Shown in pieces: positions 20,700 through 28,810 of a stretch of 64,000 nucleotides of DNA. How positions within the stretch are numbered: the stretch's first letter is position 1; each line of letters begins with the position of its first letter. Where the stretch lies: contig NZ_CP019724.1 in NCBI RefSeq assembly GCF_002005225.1, forward strand, positions 1,178,001-1,242,000, written 5' to 3'. The notes under the pieces are model-generated. The model had not been told where the DNA came from and ran no database searches. It saw only the letters and a list, made by a program, of their open reading frames with translations. The stretch is from Streptomyces pactum. Its GTDB lineage: Bacteria > Actinomycetota > Actinomycetes > Streptomycetales > Streptomycetaceae. The position numbers and the translations under genes are program-made.

Positions 20700-22133
20700 T
20701 CACGCCCCGCCGGTCGGCGGGTCGAGGGTGACGGGGCGCCAGGTGGGCGGCAGCAGTGCCGGTACGTGCGCCCCACGCACCTCCGCGTACTCGGTGTTGG
20801 CCGCGAGCAGTTGGGTGCGGGCCGCACGCGGGTCCCGCTCCTTGTGGGCCGTCATGTGGGAGGCGACCAGGCCGGCGACCACGGGGGTGGCGAAGGAGGT
20901 GCCGCTCCACTGCGCGTGCCCCTCGAACATCACCTGGTCCGGCTTGGCGGGCGCTTCGCCCGGCTCGCTCAGGACCCCGCTGTGCCGGGGGTACTGGCAG
21001 GTGCAGGCGTAGGCGAAGCCGTACCGGCAGTCGTCGTAGGTGGAGTGCTGGTAGACATACGGCACGGGTGTCTTGAAGCCGGTGAGGGCGCTGGTGAGAC
21101 GCTCACCGGGGGCGTAGGCCTTGACCCAGCCGCCGTGGTTGCTGAAGCAGGCGCCGAACTCCCCGTCGGCGCGCAGCGCGCCGATCGACAGCACGGAGTT
21201 CTCCCAGCCGGGCAGGTCGGCGTAGGCGGCGGGCCAGAACGGCGTGGCGCTGGCGTTGTTGCCGGCGGCGGCGACCAGCAGGGTGCGCTGGTCGCGCAGT
21301 TCCTCCATGAAGGCGTGGACGCCGAGCAGGCCGTCGGTGCGGCCGTTGGAGGTGCCGGCGGAGAGGCTGATCACCTCGGGCCAGCCGCCGCGGTCGACGG
21401 CCTCGAAGAGCTTCTCGCCGAGCTCCGACTCCAGGATGGCGCCCGCGTCGTTGAGGGTGTTGCGGACGGTCACCTCGGTGTTGGGCGCGACGGCGGCGAC
21501 GAGTCCGGCGATGAACGTGCCGTGTCCGACGTACTGCTGGAGGACGCCGTCGTCGTCGCACTCCCTGAGCTGGGCGTCGCCCTCGGTGTGGGCCAGCAGC
21601 GGGCAGGACCGGTAGTCGTGCATGAGGCCGGTGTCGATGACGAGGACGCCGACGGCGGTCCCGGCGTCGTACGGCGTCCCGGCGGCGGCCGGGTTCGGCG
21701 GCTCGCTGATCGGGACGGGGACGGGCTCGTCGCCGGGGCAGGCGTTGACGGCGATGGACACGACGTGGTTCCGGCTGATCAGCCGGCGGCCCGCGCGTCC
21801 CTCCATGGTCCGCAGGGAGCGCAGGGCGTGGGCGACGGTGGGGTCGCCGCCGCGGTCGCCCTCGCCGGGGCCGGCGACCTGGATGCGGGTGATGCCGGTG
21901 CGGTTGGTCTCGGGGCTCGCCCGGCGCACGTGGTCCGGGGTCAGGCCGGCCATGGTGGTGAAGTGGTCGCGCACGGTGTCCTCGACGAGACGGGCCTCCT
22001 CGCCGTCGCGGGCGAGGACGACTCCCTTCTCGTAGAAGAACTCGGCGGAGTCGTCCGGTCCCATCGCCAGCGGGACCTCCGGCATCGAGCGCTGGATCTG
22101 GTCGAACTGCTCGCGGAATCGCTGTGGTGCCAT
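20700..22133 (-). CDS. S8 (subtilisin-family) serine protease, cytoplasmic
   Basis: This 477-aa protease has the full subtilase triad: D167 in VLVIDTG, H204 in YVGHGTFIAG and S413 in WSGTSFATPVVAG, plus the oxyanion-region AAAGNN. There is no signal peptide or membrane anchor, so it should act inside the cell, unlike most secreted subtilisins. The first 150 residues (EQFDQIQRSMPEVPLAMGP ...) are not catalytic and may serve as an inhibitory or targeting domain. The ATG has GGAGG upstream. It is divergent from the TPR-CHAT gene across a 166-bp region carrying an inverted repeat, and lies ahead of the sigma factor on the same strand. Confidence 0.92.
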   Translation of the reverse strand: MAPQRFREQFDQIQRSMPEVPLAMGPDDSAEFFYEKGVVLARDGEEARLVEDTVRDHFTTMAGLTPDHVRRASPETNRTGITRIQVAGPGEGDRGGDPTVAHALRSLRTMEGRAGRRLISRNHVVSIAVNACPGDEPVPVPISEPPNPAAAGTPYDAGTAVGVLVIDTGLMHDYRSCPLLAHTEGDAQLRECDDDGVLQQYVGHGTFIAGLVAAVAPNTEVTVRNTLNDAGAILESELGEKLFEAVDRGGWPEVISLSAGTSNGRTDGLLGVHAFMEELRDQRTLLVAAAGNNASATPFWPAAYADLPGWENSVLSIGALRADGEFGACFSNHGGWVKAYAPGERLTSALTGFKTPVPYVYQHSTYDDCRYGFAYACTCQYPRHSGVLSEPGEAPAKPDQVMFEGHAQWSGTSFATPVVAGLVASHMTAHKERDPRAARTQLLAANTEYAEVRGAHVPALLPPTWRPVTLDPPTGGA

Positions 22134-22220
22134 GGCATGTCCTCCACTGGGACGGCGGTGGTCGCGACGGTCGCCGCTTCCGTCTCGGCGAAGGTCTTGG
22201 TGCGGTCTCGGCGACGGTCG

Positions 22221-22249
22221 TCAATCAGAGTCCGGGGGTGGCTGATTGA
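22221..22249. promoter_or_regulatory. Inverted repeat between S8 and TPR-CHAT genes
   Basis: Perfect 8-bp arms TCAATCAG (22221-22228) and CTGATTGA (22242-22249) with a 13-bp spacer lie in the shared control region of the two divergent protease genes. The right arm overlaps a TTGATA that could serve as a -35 for the CHAT gene. This would be a natural place for one regulator to control both. Confidence 0.5.
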
Positions 22250-22299
22250 TACAGACTCGAACCTGTGGTGTGCGGTTCCGGAGCACTACCATCCGTGGG

Positions 22300-25248
22300 G
22301 TGACAGCGGGAAACGACTCGGTACTCCAACTGCTGCCGATGGTGTTCGCCGCCCCGGGCGAAGCGCTGGCGCGGGCGGAGGAGCTGCTCGGGGCCGATCC
22401 CGCACCGCTGCACGCCTCGATCGCCCATCAGGTGATCGGCATCTGGCAGCGGGACTTCGGGGACACCCGGCGCGCGCTGGCCCATCTCCGGCGCGCCCGC
22501 GATCTCGCGGCTCGCGCGGATTCGGCCGAGCGGGAGGCGGACGTACTGGCCACGCTCGGGGTCGCGCTGGTGCACTCCGGCCGTACCCGGGAGGGTCTGG
22601 CCGCTTTCGAGCGGGGCGTGGCACGCGGCACCGGGCACACCCGGGCGCGGGTGCTGTACCGGCGGGCGTACGTGTGGTGGGTGCTGGGCCGGCACGGCGA
22701 GGCGCTGGAGGACGTGCGGCGGGCGATCCCGGTGCTGCGGCAGGCAGACGACGTGATCTGGACCGCGCGGGCGCTGACCCTGCGGGCCACCGTGCATCTG
22801 GCGCTCGGCGCGGTGGAGCGCGCGGACGCGGACTTCACCGCGGCGGAGGCGCTGTGGGACACCACCGGCCAGGAGCACGACAAGGCGGACGCGGTGGAGA
22901 GCCGGGGGCTGGCGGCGTTCCGCTCGGGTGACGTGCCGGCGGCGCTGCGGCTGCTGGACGAGGCGGAGGAGCGGTACGCGAAGCTGGGCGTGCCGACGTT
23001 CATGCTCACCATCCGGCGCTGCGAGGTGCTGATGGCGGCGGGGCTCGCCCCGGAGGCGCTGACCGAGGCGGACGGGGCGATCGCCGCGCTGGACGAGATC
23101 GGCGGGCAGTCCACCCGGAAGGCGGAGTTGCTGCTGGTCGCGGCGCGGGCGGCCCGGCTGGCGGGCGATCCGCAGACCGCGCTCGCGCGTGCGGCCGTCG
23201 CGGTGCGGCTGTTCGCCGGGCAGCGGCGCACCTGGTACGAGACGCACGCCCGGCTGGTGCTGATCGAGGCGCGGGTCGCGACGGGGCGTGCGTCGGGGCG
23301 GCTGGTCGCGGACGCGGCGGCGGTGGCGGAGCGGCTGGCCGCCTTCGGGGCGCCGGCCGCGCCGGAGGCGTCGCTGCTGGCGGGCCGGATCGCGCTGGGG
23401 CTCGGCTGGGCGGCGGACGCGGAACGGCATCTCGCGGTCGCCGCGCGCAGCCGGCACAGCGGGCCGCCGCTGGCGCGGATGACGGGCTGGGCCGCGCAGG
23501 CGCTGCGGGCGGGATCGGCGCGGGGTGTGCTGGAGGCCTGTCGGCGGGGTCTGGACGTCCTCGACGACCACCGGATGACGCTGGGTGCCTCGGAGCTGCG
23601 GGCGCGGGCGACCGCGCAGGGAGCCGAGCTGGCGGCGCTGGCGCAGCGGGCGAGTCTGGTCTCGGGCGGGCCGCGGCGGCTGCTGGTGTGGAGCGAGCGC
23701 TGGCGGGCGACGGTGCTGTCGGCACCGCCGACCCGGCCGCCGGCCGATCCCGCACTGCTGAGCGGTATGACGGCGTTCCGCGAGATCGCCGCCCGGGCGG
23801 AGGAGGCCAGGAGGGACGGCGGCCGTCCCGTCCCCGCGCTGGAGCGCGAACAGCGGCGTCTGGAGCGGGAGATCCGCTCCCGCACCCTGCACATGCGGGG
23901 CGAGGCGCCGGACGACGGCGACCGGTTCGATGTCGGGCGCCTGCTGGAGCGGCTGGGCGACGACGTACAACTGGTCGAGCTGGCCGTGCTCGACGGGCGG
24001 GTGCACGTACTGCTGTGCGGGCGGGGGCGGGTCCGGCGGTTCGAGGCGGGTCTGCTGGCCGACGCGGAACGGGAGGCCGAGCACGTACAGGCCGGTCTCC
24101 GGCGGCTGGCCCACCCGGGGGCGGAGGCCAGGCTGCCGCTGGTGGAGGCGGCGGGCGCGCGCCTTCAAAAGCTCCTGCTGGGCCCCGCGGCGGCGCACCT
24201 CGGCTCCGGGCCGGTCGTCGTGGTCCCCCCGGGCCGACTGCACCGGGTGCCGTGGGCCCTGCTGCCCGTGCTGCGCGACCGGGTGCTGAGCGTGTCGCCG
24301 TCCGCGAGTAGCTGGCTCCGCGCGAAGGAGACCGCGCCCCCGCCCGGCGGCCGCGAGGTCCTGGTACGCGGGCCGGGGCTGGCTAGCGGCGGCGCGGAGG
24401 TGCCGGTGCTCGCCGACCGCTACGGGGGAGCGCGGAGTCCCGGCTCCCCGGCGACGTGGGCGGGGCCGCCGGTGGGCGGGTACGGGGAGACGACCGCGGG
24501 GCCCCCACACCGAAGGGCCGGGGCCCACGACACCGGCAAAGGCGACGCACGGGACGACGCGACGCACGACGTGTACAGGAAGACGACCGCGGGGCCCCCA
24601 CACCGGACGGCCGGGGCCCACGACACCGGCGAAGGCGACGCACGGGACGACGCGACGCACGACGTGGGGGACGGCGCAGGGGCTCCCTCCTCGTCCGCCG
24701 GGCGGGGCGGCGCCGCTCCCGCGCGGGACGGCGGCGTGCGGGCGGCCGGAGCGGCGGCCGGTGGCCGACGGGACGGGCCCACCGTGCTGGAAGGGGACGA
24801 GGCACGGGTGCCGCGGGTGTTGCGGGAACTGGACGGGGCCGCGCTGGCGCACATCGCCGCGCACGGGACGTTTCGCGCGGACAGCCCCTTGTTCTCGTCG
24901 CTGCGGATGGCGGACGGGCCGCTCATCGTGCACGACTTCGAGCGCCTGGACCGCAGCCCGTACCGGATCATCCTGTCCTGCTGCGACACCGCCCGGTTCG
25001 CCTCGGTCGGCGCGGACGAACTGCTCGGGCTGGTCACCGCGCTGCTGCCGCTGGGCACGGCCGGGGTGGTGGCGTGCAGCGCGCCGGTCAACGACGCGGC
25101 GGTGGTGCCGCTGATGCTGGCCCTGCACAAGGGCCTGGACGCCGGACTGTCCTTGGCGGAGGCGCTGCGCGACGCGCGGGCCGCGCTGCCGGACGACGCG
25201 ATGCACCAGGCGACGGGGTGGGCGTTCTCCGCGTTCGGGGCGGCCTGA
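22300..25248 (+). CDS. TPR-CHAT caspase-like protease
   Basis: This 982-aa protein has an N-terminal array of helical tetratricopeptide-type repeats (about residues 15-470), a middle region (about 490-690), a low-complexity linker (about 700-830) and a C-terminal CHAT domain. The clan-CD cysteine-protease dyad is present: His855 in HIAAHG and Cys895 in ILSCCDTARF, followed by GTAGVVACSAPVNDAAVVPLML. The GTG at 22300 (VTAGNDSVLQLLP) is preferred; an upstream TTG at 22246 would add 18 unlikely residues. CHAT proteases act in regulated proteolysis and anti-phage or cell-death systems. The divergent S8 protease, sigma factor and small coupled protein form its neighbourhood. Confidence 0.9.
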   Translation: MTAGNDSVLQLLPMVFAAPGEALARAEELLGADPAPLHASIAHQVIGIWQRDFGDTRRALAHLRRARDLAARADSAEREADVLATLGVALVHSGRTREGLAAFERGVARGTGHTRARVLYRRAYVWWVLGRHGEALEDVRRAIPVLRQADDVIWTARALTLRATVHLALGAVERADADFTAAEALWDTTGQEHDKADAVESRGLAAFRSGDVPAALRLLDEAEERYAKLGVPTFMLTIRRCEVLMAAGLAPEALTEADGAIAALDEIGGQSTRKAELLLVAARAARLAGDPQTALARAAVAVRLFAGQRRTWYETHARLVLIEARVATGRASGRLVADAAAVAERLAAFGAPAAPEASLLAGRIALGLGWAADAERHLAVAARSRHSGPPLARMTGWAAQALRAGSARGVLEACRRGLDVLDDHRMTLGASELRARATAQGAELAALAQRASLVSGGPRRLLVWSERWRATVLSAPPTRPPADPALLSGMTAFREIAARAEEARRDGGRPVPALEREQRRLEREIRSRTLHMRGEAPDDGDRFDVGRLLERLGDDVQLVELAVLDGRVHVLLCGRGRVRRFEAGLLADAEREAEHVQAGLRRLAHPGAEARLPLVEAAGARLQKLLLGPAAAHLGSGPVVVVPPGRLHRVPWALLPVLRDRVLSVSPSASSWLRAKETAPPPGGREVLVRGPGLASGGAEVPVLADRYGGARSPGSPATWAGPPVGGYGETTAGPPHRRAGAHDTGKGDARDDATHDVYRKTTAGPPHRTAGAHDTGEGDARDDATHDVGDGAGAPSSSAGRGGAAPARDGGVRAAGAAAGGRRDGPTVLEGDEARVPRVLRELDGAALAHIAAHGTFRADSPLFSSLRMADGPLIVHDFERLDRSPYRIILSCCDTARFASVGADELLGLVTALLPLGTAGVVACSAPVNDAAVVPLMLALHKGLDAGLSLAEALRDARAALPDDAMHQATGWAFSAFGAA
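24488..24665 (+). repeat. 93-bp in-frame duplication in the CHAT linker
   Basis: Two near-identical copies, about 85 bp each with a 93-bp period (starting 24488 and 24581), encode TTAGPPHR-x-AGAHDTG-x-GDARDDATHDV twice. The period is exactly 31 codons, so the frame is kept. It lies in the linker just before the CHAT domain. Confidence 0.95.
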
Positions 25249-25267
25249 GGGCCCGGCCGCCGCGCCG

Positions 25268-27088
25268 TCAGGCGGGCTGGGGCTCGGGCAGCTCCATCAG
25301 CCAGGGCAGGGCTCCCCGGTCGCCGGCGCCGAGGCGGGTGTAGGCGCCGTAGAGGTGGTTTCCGACGGTGCGGACGGACAGGGTGAGTCTCTCCGCGATC
25401 TGCCGGTTGCTCAGGCCGGCCGCGGCGAGTGTGACGATCTGCCGCTGGCGGGCGGTGAGTTCGCCGAGCACCAGACCGGACAGGGCGGGCGTGCGGGCGC
25501 CCTGACAGCGCCGGGCGAGGGCGACGGCTCGGGTGCGGGCGGTACGGGCGGCGCCCGGGTCGCGGTGGACGCGGACGGCCTGGGCGTGTGCCTCGGCCGC
25601 GAACAGCAGGAACCCGCGCCGTGCCAGCTCCCCGGCCGCCCGGTCCAGCGCCTGCCCGTCGCCCCGCGCGAGGGCGTCGGCGTGCGCGGCGAAGACGCCG
25701 GTCAGCCGGCCGGCCGCCCGCTGGGGGGCGCCGAGCCGGACGGCGTCGTACGGGTCCCCGCCGCGGGCGGCCGCCCGGACCGCCGCGTCGAGGTCGCCGC
25801 GTGCGGCGGCGGCCCAGGCCGCGGCCGCCCCGTGGCTTCCCGCCCTCGCGTCACCCGACTGGGCGGCGGCCAAGGCGAGTTCCTCGCGGCAGGACGCGTC
25901 GTCGGGGTTGGTCCGCAGTCCTTCGCGGGCCCAGGCGGCGGCCTCGCGCAGTCGGCCGCGCAGGCGTGCGAACCTGGCGCGCAGCGCCGCGTACCGCGCC
26001 GGCAGCGGAGCCCCCTCGGCCACCAGCCACTCCCCCACGGGCGTCTCCCACGCCCGTACGTCGGCCTCCTCGATGCGCAGGGCCAGCGTGTCGCTCTCCT
26101 CCATGAGGGCGGACCCGCACTGGTCCGGGGTGCGGGCCAGGCGCCGCGCCCGCAGCCTGCCGGCGGCGGCGCGCAGCACCGGACCGTGCAGGGGGTGGGC
26201 GAGGCGGGTGGCGCCGTGGTCGTCGACGGCGACCAGGCCCTCGGCCTCGAGACGCTCCAGGGTCCATACGTCGAGGACGTCCAGGCCGAGCGGAAGCGGC
26301 TCGGCGAAGGCGAGGCGTTCGAGCGTGTCGCGCTCCTCGGCGCGGGCGCGGTCGAGGACGTGGGCGGTGCGCTCCCGTACCGTCGCGGTGACCGGCACCC
26401 GCCCGCGCCAGGCCCGCTCGTCCGTGCCCGGGACCGGGCTGAGCAGACCCTGCCCGCTCACGGCGGTCAACAGCTCGCGCAGCAGCCGCAGATCGCCCTG
26501 GCTCAGACGGTGCAGCCGGTCGACGGTGAGCGGCTCCAGCGCGGTGCCCGCACCGGCGGTGAGCAGTTCGGCGGTCTCCTCGCGGGGCAGCGGCTCCAGG
26601 GACAGGCGCGGCAGCAGCTCCCCGGACCACAGCCTGGACACCGCGCCCGGCACGTCGACGCCCTCGGTGACGACGACCAGGAGCCGGGTGCGCCCGTGCA
26701 CGGCGAGCTGGTGCACGAGGGCGGCGGAGGCGTCGTCGAGCAGGTGAGCGTCGTCGATCAGCAGCAGCCGTACGCCGGACAGGAGGTGTACCGCGCGGTG
26801 CAGCGTGACGCTCTCGGGCAGCAGGTGGGCGAAGGCGGCGAAGGGTACCCCCCGGGCCTCGGGCGTCCCGGCGGCCCTGGCGCAGTCCGCGCCGCGGACG
26901 GCCTCCGTCACGAGCCTGGTCTTGCCGCAGCCGGCCGGGCCCGTCACCACGATGCCGTTCCGTCCGGCGGCCACGGACCGGCGTACCAGCTCCAGTTCGT
27001 CGGCGCGCCCGGTGAACGGCCAGGGCGTCCGAAGTGTCTTCGCGTCCCGCAGAGAAATCGTCACGGCAACAGGAGCCGGCATACTCAT
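25268..27088 (-). CDS. LuxR-family ATPase regulator (LAL-type)
   Basis: This 606-aa transcription factor has an N-terminal AAA/NACHT-like ATPase (Walker A GPAGCGKT at residues 50-57, LLLIDDAH Walker B near 112), a long helical middle and a C-terminal LuxR helix-turn-helix (LTARQRQIVTLAAAGLSNRQIAERLTLSVRTVGNHLYGAYTRLG, about 547-590). Members sense a ligand or partner and switch on DNA binding with ATP. By order this matches my memory of S. coelicolor SCO6993 (AbsR2), linked to antibiotic production. Starts ATG 27088 or ATG 27082 are both possible. It is divergent from the metalloprotease-like gene with only 72 bp between them, and convergent with the CHAT gene. Confidence 0.9.
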   Translation of the reverse strand: MSMPAPVAVTISLRDAKTLRTPWPFTGRADELELVRRSVAAGRNGIVVTGPAGCGKTRLVTEAVRGADCARAAGTPEARGVPFAAFAHLLPESVTLHRAVHLLSGVRLLLIDDAHLLDDASAALVHQLAVHGRTRLLVVVTEGVDVPGAVSRLWSGELLPRLSLEPLPREETAELLTAGAGTALEPLTVDRLHRLSQGDLRLLRELLTAVSGQGLLSPVPGTDERAWRGRVPVTATVRERTAHVLDRARAEERDTLERLAFAEPLPLGLDVLDVWTLERLEAEGLVAVDDHGATRLAHPLHGPVLRAAAGRLRARRLARTPDQCGSALMEESDTLALRIEEADVRAWETPVGEWLVAEGAPLPARYAALRARFARLRGRLREAAAWAREGLRTNPDDASCREELALAAAQSGDARAGSHGAAAAWAAAARGDLDAAVRAAARGGDPYDAVRLGAPQRAAGRLTGVFAAHADALARGDGQALDRAAGELARRGFLLFAAEAHAQAVRVHRDPGAARTARTRAVALARRCQGARTPALSGLVLGELTARQRQIVTLAAAGLSNRQIAERLTLSVRTVGNHLYGAYTRLGAGDRGALPWLMELPEPQPA

Positions 27089-27124
27089 CCCTGATACAGG
27101 GCGACTTGAGTAGCCCCCGACTCA
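27089..27124. promoter_or_regulatory. Paired dyads between LuxR and metalloprotease-like genes
   Basis: The 72-bp divergent region holds CCCTG-ATA-CAGGG (27089-27101) directly against the LuxR start, and TGAGT-N8-ACTCA (27107-27124). Either could bind the LuxR-type product; this is inference from position only. Confidence 0.35.
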
Positions 27125-27160
27125 GGCGCCCGGACCGGCGCGGACGGCATTCTGGGGGCC

Positions 27161-28240
27161 ATGACCGCACGCTACTGCTCGCTCGCGCAGCAGCCTGCCC
27201 CCGCGTTCGCGCCGGGGCTGGCCGCCGAGCGCCTCGCCGCGCTCGTCGGCGGGCAGCGGATGTGGGTCAACGGCACCGTTCTGCACTACTGCTTCCTCGG
27301 CGGCGACACCGACTCGTCCGTCGTTCCCATGCCCGGCACCGGCCGGCCCGCGCGGGTGTCGTGGGTGGGTACCGAGGAGCAGCGGGACGTGGTGCGCGAC
27401 TGCTTCCGGGAGTGGCAGGACCTCGGTATCGGACTCGGCCTCACCGAGGTCGGCGACCGCTCGGAGGCCGAGCTGCGGATCGGCTTCCAGCCCGGTGACG
27501 GGTCCTGGTCGGCGGTGGGCAAGGACGCGCTACGGGTCGGTCTGAACGACCGTACGATGAACTTCGGCTGGGACCTGACCGCGTCCGGTGAGCGCGCGAC
27601 GGCCCTGCACCAGATCGGGCACGCGCTCGGCATGCTGCACGAGCACCAGAGCCCGTTCGCCGGCATCCTCTGGGACGACGAGGCCGTCTACGCCGAACTG
27701 GCTGGCCCGCCGAACCACTGGAGCCGGGAGCGGACCTTCCACAACATCCTGCGCAAGCTCCGTACGGACGAGGTCAACGGGCCGGTCTGGGACCCTCAGT
27801 CGATCATGGAGTACCCGTTTCCGTCGGGCCTGATACTGGAGCCGGAGCACTACCGCTCGGGCCTGCGTCCGCCCGGTACCCTCTCCGCCGCCGACAAGGA
27901 GTTCGCCCTGCGCTGGTACCCGCCCACCGGCCGGCCGGGACCGCTGGTGCCGTTCCGTTCGGTGCCGCTCGGGCTCGGACCGGGCGAGCAGGCCGACTTC
28001 CGGGTGGATCCGCCGGAGACCCGGGAGTACACCGTGGGCACCTTCGGTGACAGCGACGCCGTCGTCGTGATCTTCGAGGAGCGGGACGGCGTGCCCCGCT
28101 ACCTCGCCGGTACGGACGACGGGGGAACCCCCGACAACGCCACGATCAGGGCCCGTTTCGTCAAGGGCCGCCGTTATGTCGTCCGGGTGCGTCTGTACTC
28201 CGCGTGGGGTGCGGGCGAGACGGCGGTCATGTGCTGGTGA
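27161..28240 (+). CDS. Metzincin-fold protein with catalytic Glu replaced by Gln
   Basis: This 359-aa protein aligns with M12A/matrixin-type zinc peptidases. The zinc helix is H150-Q-I-G-H154-ALGML-H160-EHQSP, and the Met-turn is SIMEYPFP (Met216). In active enzymes the residue after the first His is Glu; here the codon is CAG (27611-27613), one base from GAG. All three zinc-binding His remain, so it should bind metal but hydrolyse poorly or not at all. A C-terminal beta domain (about 255-359) resembles a pre-peptidase domain. No signal peptide is seen. The order matches SCO6992 (AbsR1, called regulatory) in my memory. A ligand- or peptide-binding role is possible. Confidence 0.85.
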   Translation: MTARYCSLAQQPAPAFAPGLAAERLAALVGGQRMWVNGTVLHYCFLGGDTDSSVVPMPGTGRPARVSWVGTEEQRDVVRDCFREWQDLGIGLGLTEVGDRSEAELRIGFQPGDGSWSAVGKDALRVGLNDRTMNFGWDLTASGERATALHQIGHALGMLHEHQSPFAGILWDDEAVYAELAGPPNHWSRERTFHNILRKLRTDEVNGPVWDPQSIMEYPFPSGLILEPEHYRSGLRPPGTLSAADKEFALRWYPPTGRPGPLVPFRSVPLGLGPGEQADFRVDPPETREYTVGTFGDSDAVVVIFEERDGVPRYLAGTDDGGTPDNATIRARFVKGRRYVVRVRLYSAWGAGETAVMCW

Positions 28241-28297
28241 CCGCCGGCTGAACTCATCCGGGCCGCAAGCGGCCACAGTCCGGCGCCGGGGGCAGGC

Positions 28298-28337
28298 GGC
28301 CGGGACGCCACCTTCGGGGGAGGGTGGCGTCCCGGCC
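28298..28337. terminator. Hairpin 1 after the metzincin-like gene
   Basis: Perfect 15-bp inverted repeat (28298-28312 with 28323-28337, 10-nt loop), 57 bp after the stop. First of three consecutive hairpins. Confidence 0.65.
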
Positions 28338-28339
28338 AC

Positions 28340-28374
28340 GCGGCGCCCGCCGCACGGGGGACGGCGGGCGCCGC
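28340..28374. terminator. Hairpin 2
   Basis: Perfect 13-bp inverted repeat (28340-28352 with 28362-28374, 9-nt loop), 2 bp beyond hairpin 1. Confidence 0.5.
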
Positions 28375-28388
28375 CACGGACCGGCGCG

Positions 28389-28429
28389 CACGCGAGGGCG
28401 GCTCCGCAGGAGGGAGCCGCCCTCGCGTG
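28389..28429. terminator. Hairpin 3
   Basis: Perfect 17-bp inverted repeat (28389-28405 with 28413-28429, 7-nt loop). The longest uninterrupted stem of the group, between the metzincin-like gene and the leftward tRNA. Confidence 0.65.
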
Positions 28430-28486
28430 TGCGGAGCGTCCGAGCGGCCAACCTGACCGGGCGCGCTCTCTGCGACATCACAGGAA

Positions 28487-28518
28487 AGGCCGGTCGCGGA
28501 TTTCTCCGCGACCGGCCT
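28487..28518 (-). terminator. tRNA-Pro terminator, copy 1
   Basis: A 14-bp perfect stem (28487-28500 with 28505-28518, 4-nt loop) lies 20 bp downstream of the leftward tRNA-Pro. Confidence 0.8.
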
Positions 28519-28538
28519 CGACCCACGACCTCGAAAAG

Positions 28539-28612
<74 letters not shown>

Positions 28613-28810
28613 GTGCGCGTCCCACGTCCGTGTGTCCGGTTCCGTGTGATCGCGCAGGTCAACCCTACCCCATCGGCAGGCCTGGGCCGAGTCGCGGGCC
28701 GCTGCCGGTCAAGCGGCCGGTGACGCGGCGCATCTGCCGCGCACCCGTTCCGATGATCACATCGCGAGACGGCTTTGCGCCGCGCCGTCCAGCGGGCGTT
28801 TCCTCGCACG

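Noticed and set aside
22225..25206. 993-codon minus-strand open frame opposite the TPR-CHAT gene
   Set aside because: No recognisable domain and Arg/Pro/Gln-rich composition; the plus-strand protein has clear TPR and CHAT motifs.
27161..28240. Active astacin or matrixin protease
   Set aside because: The catalytic Glu is Gln, so an active-enzyme call is not justified by this sequence.
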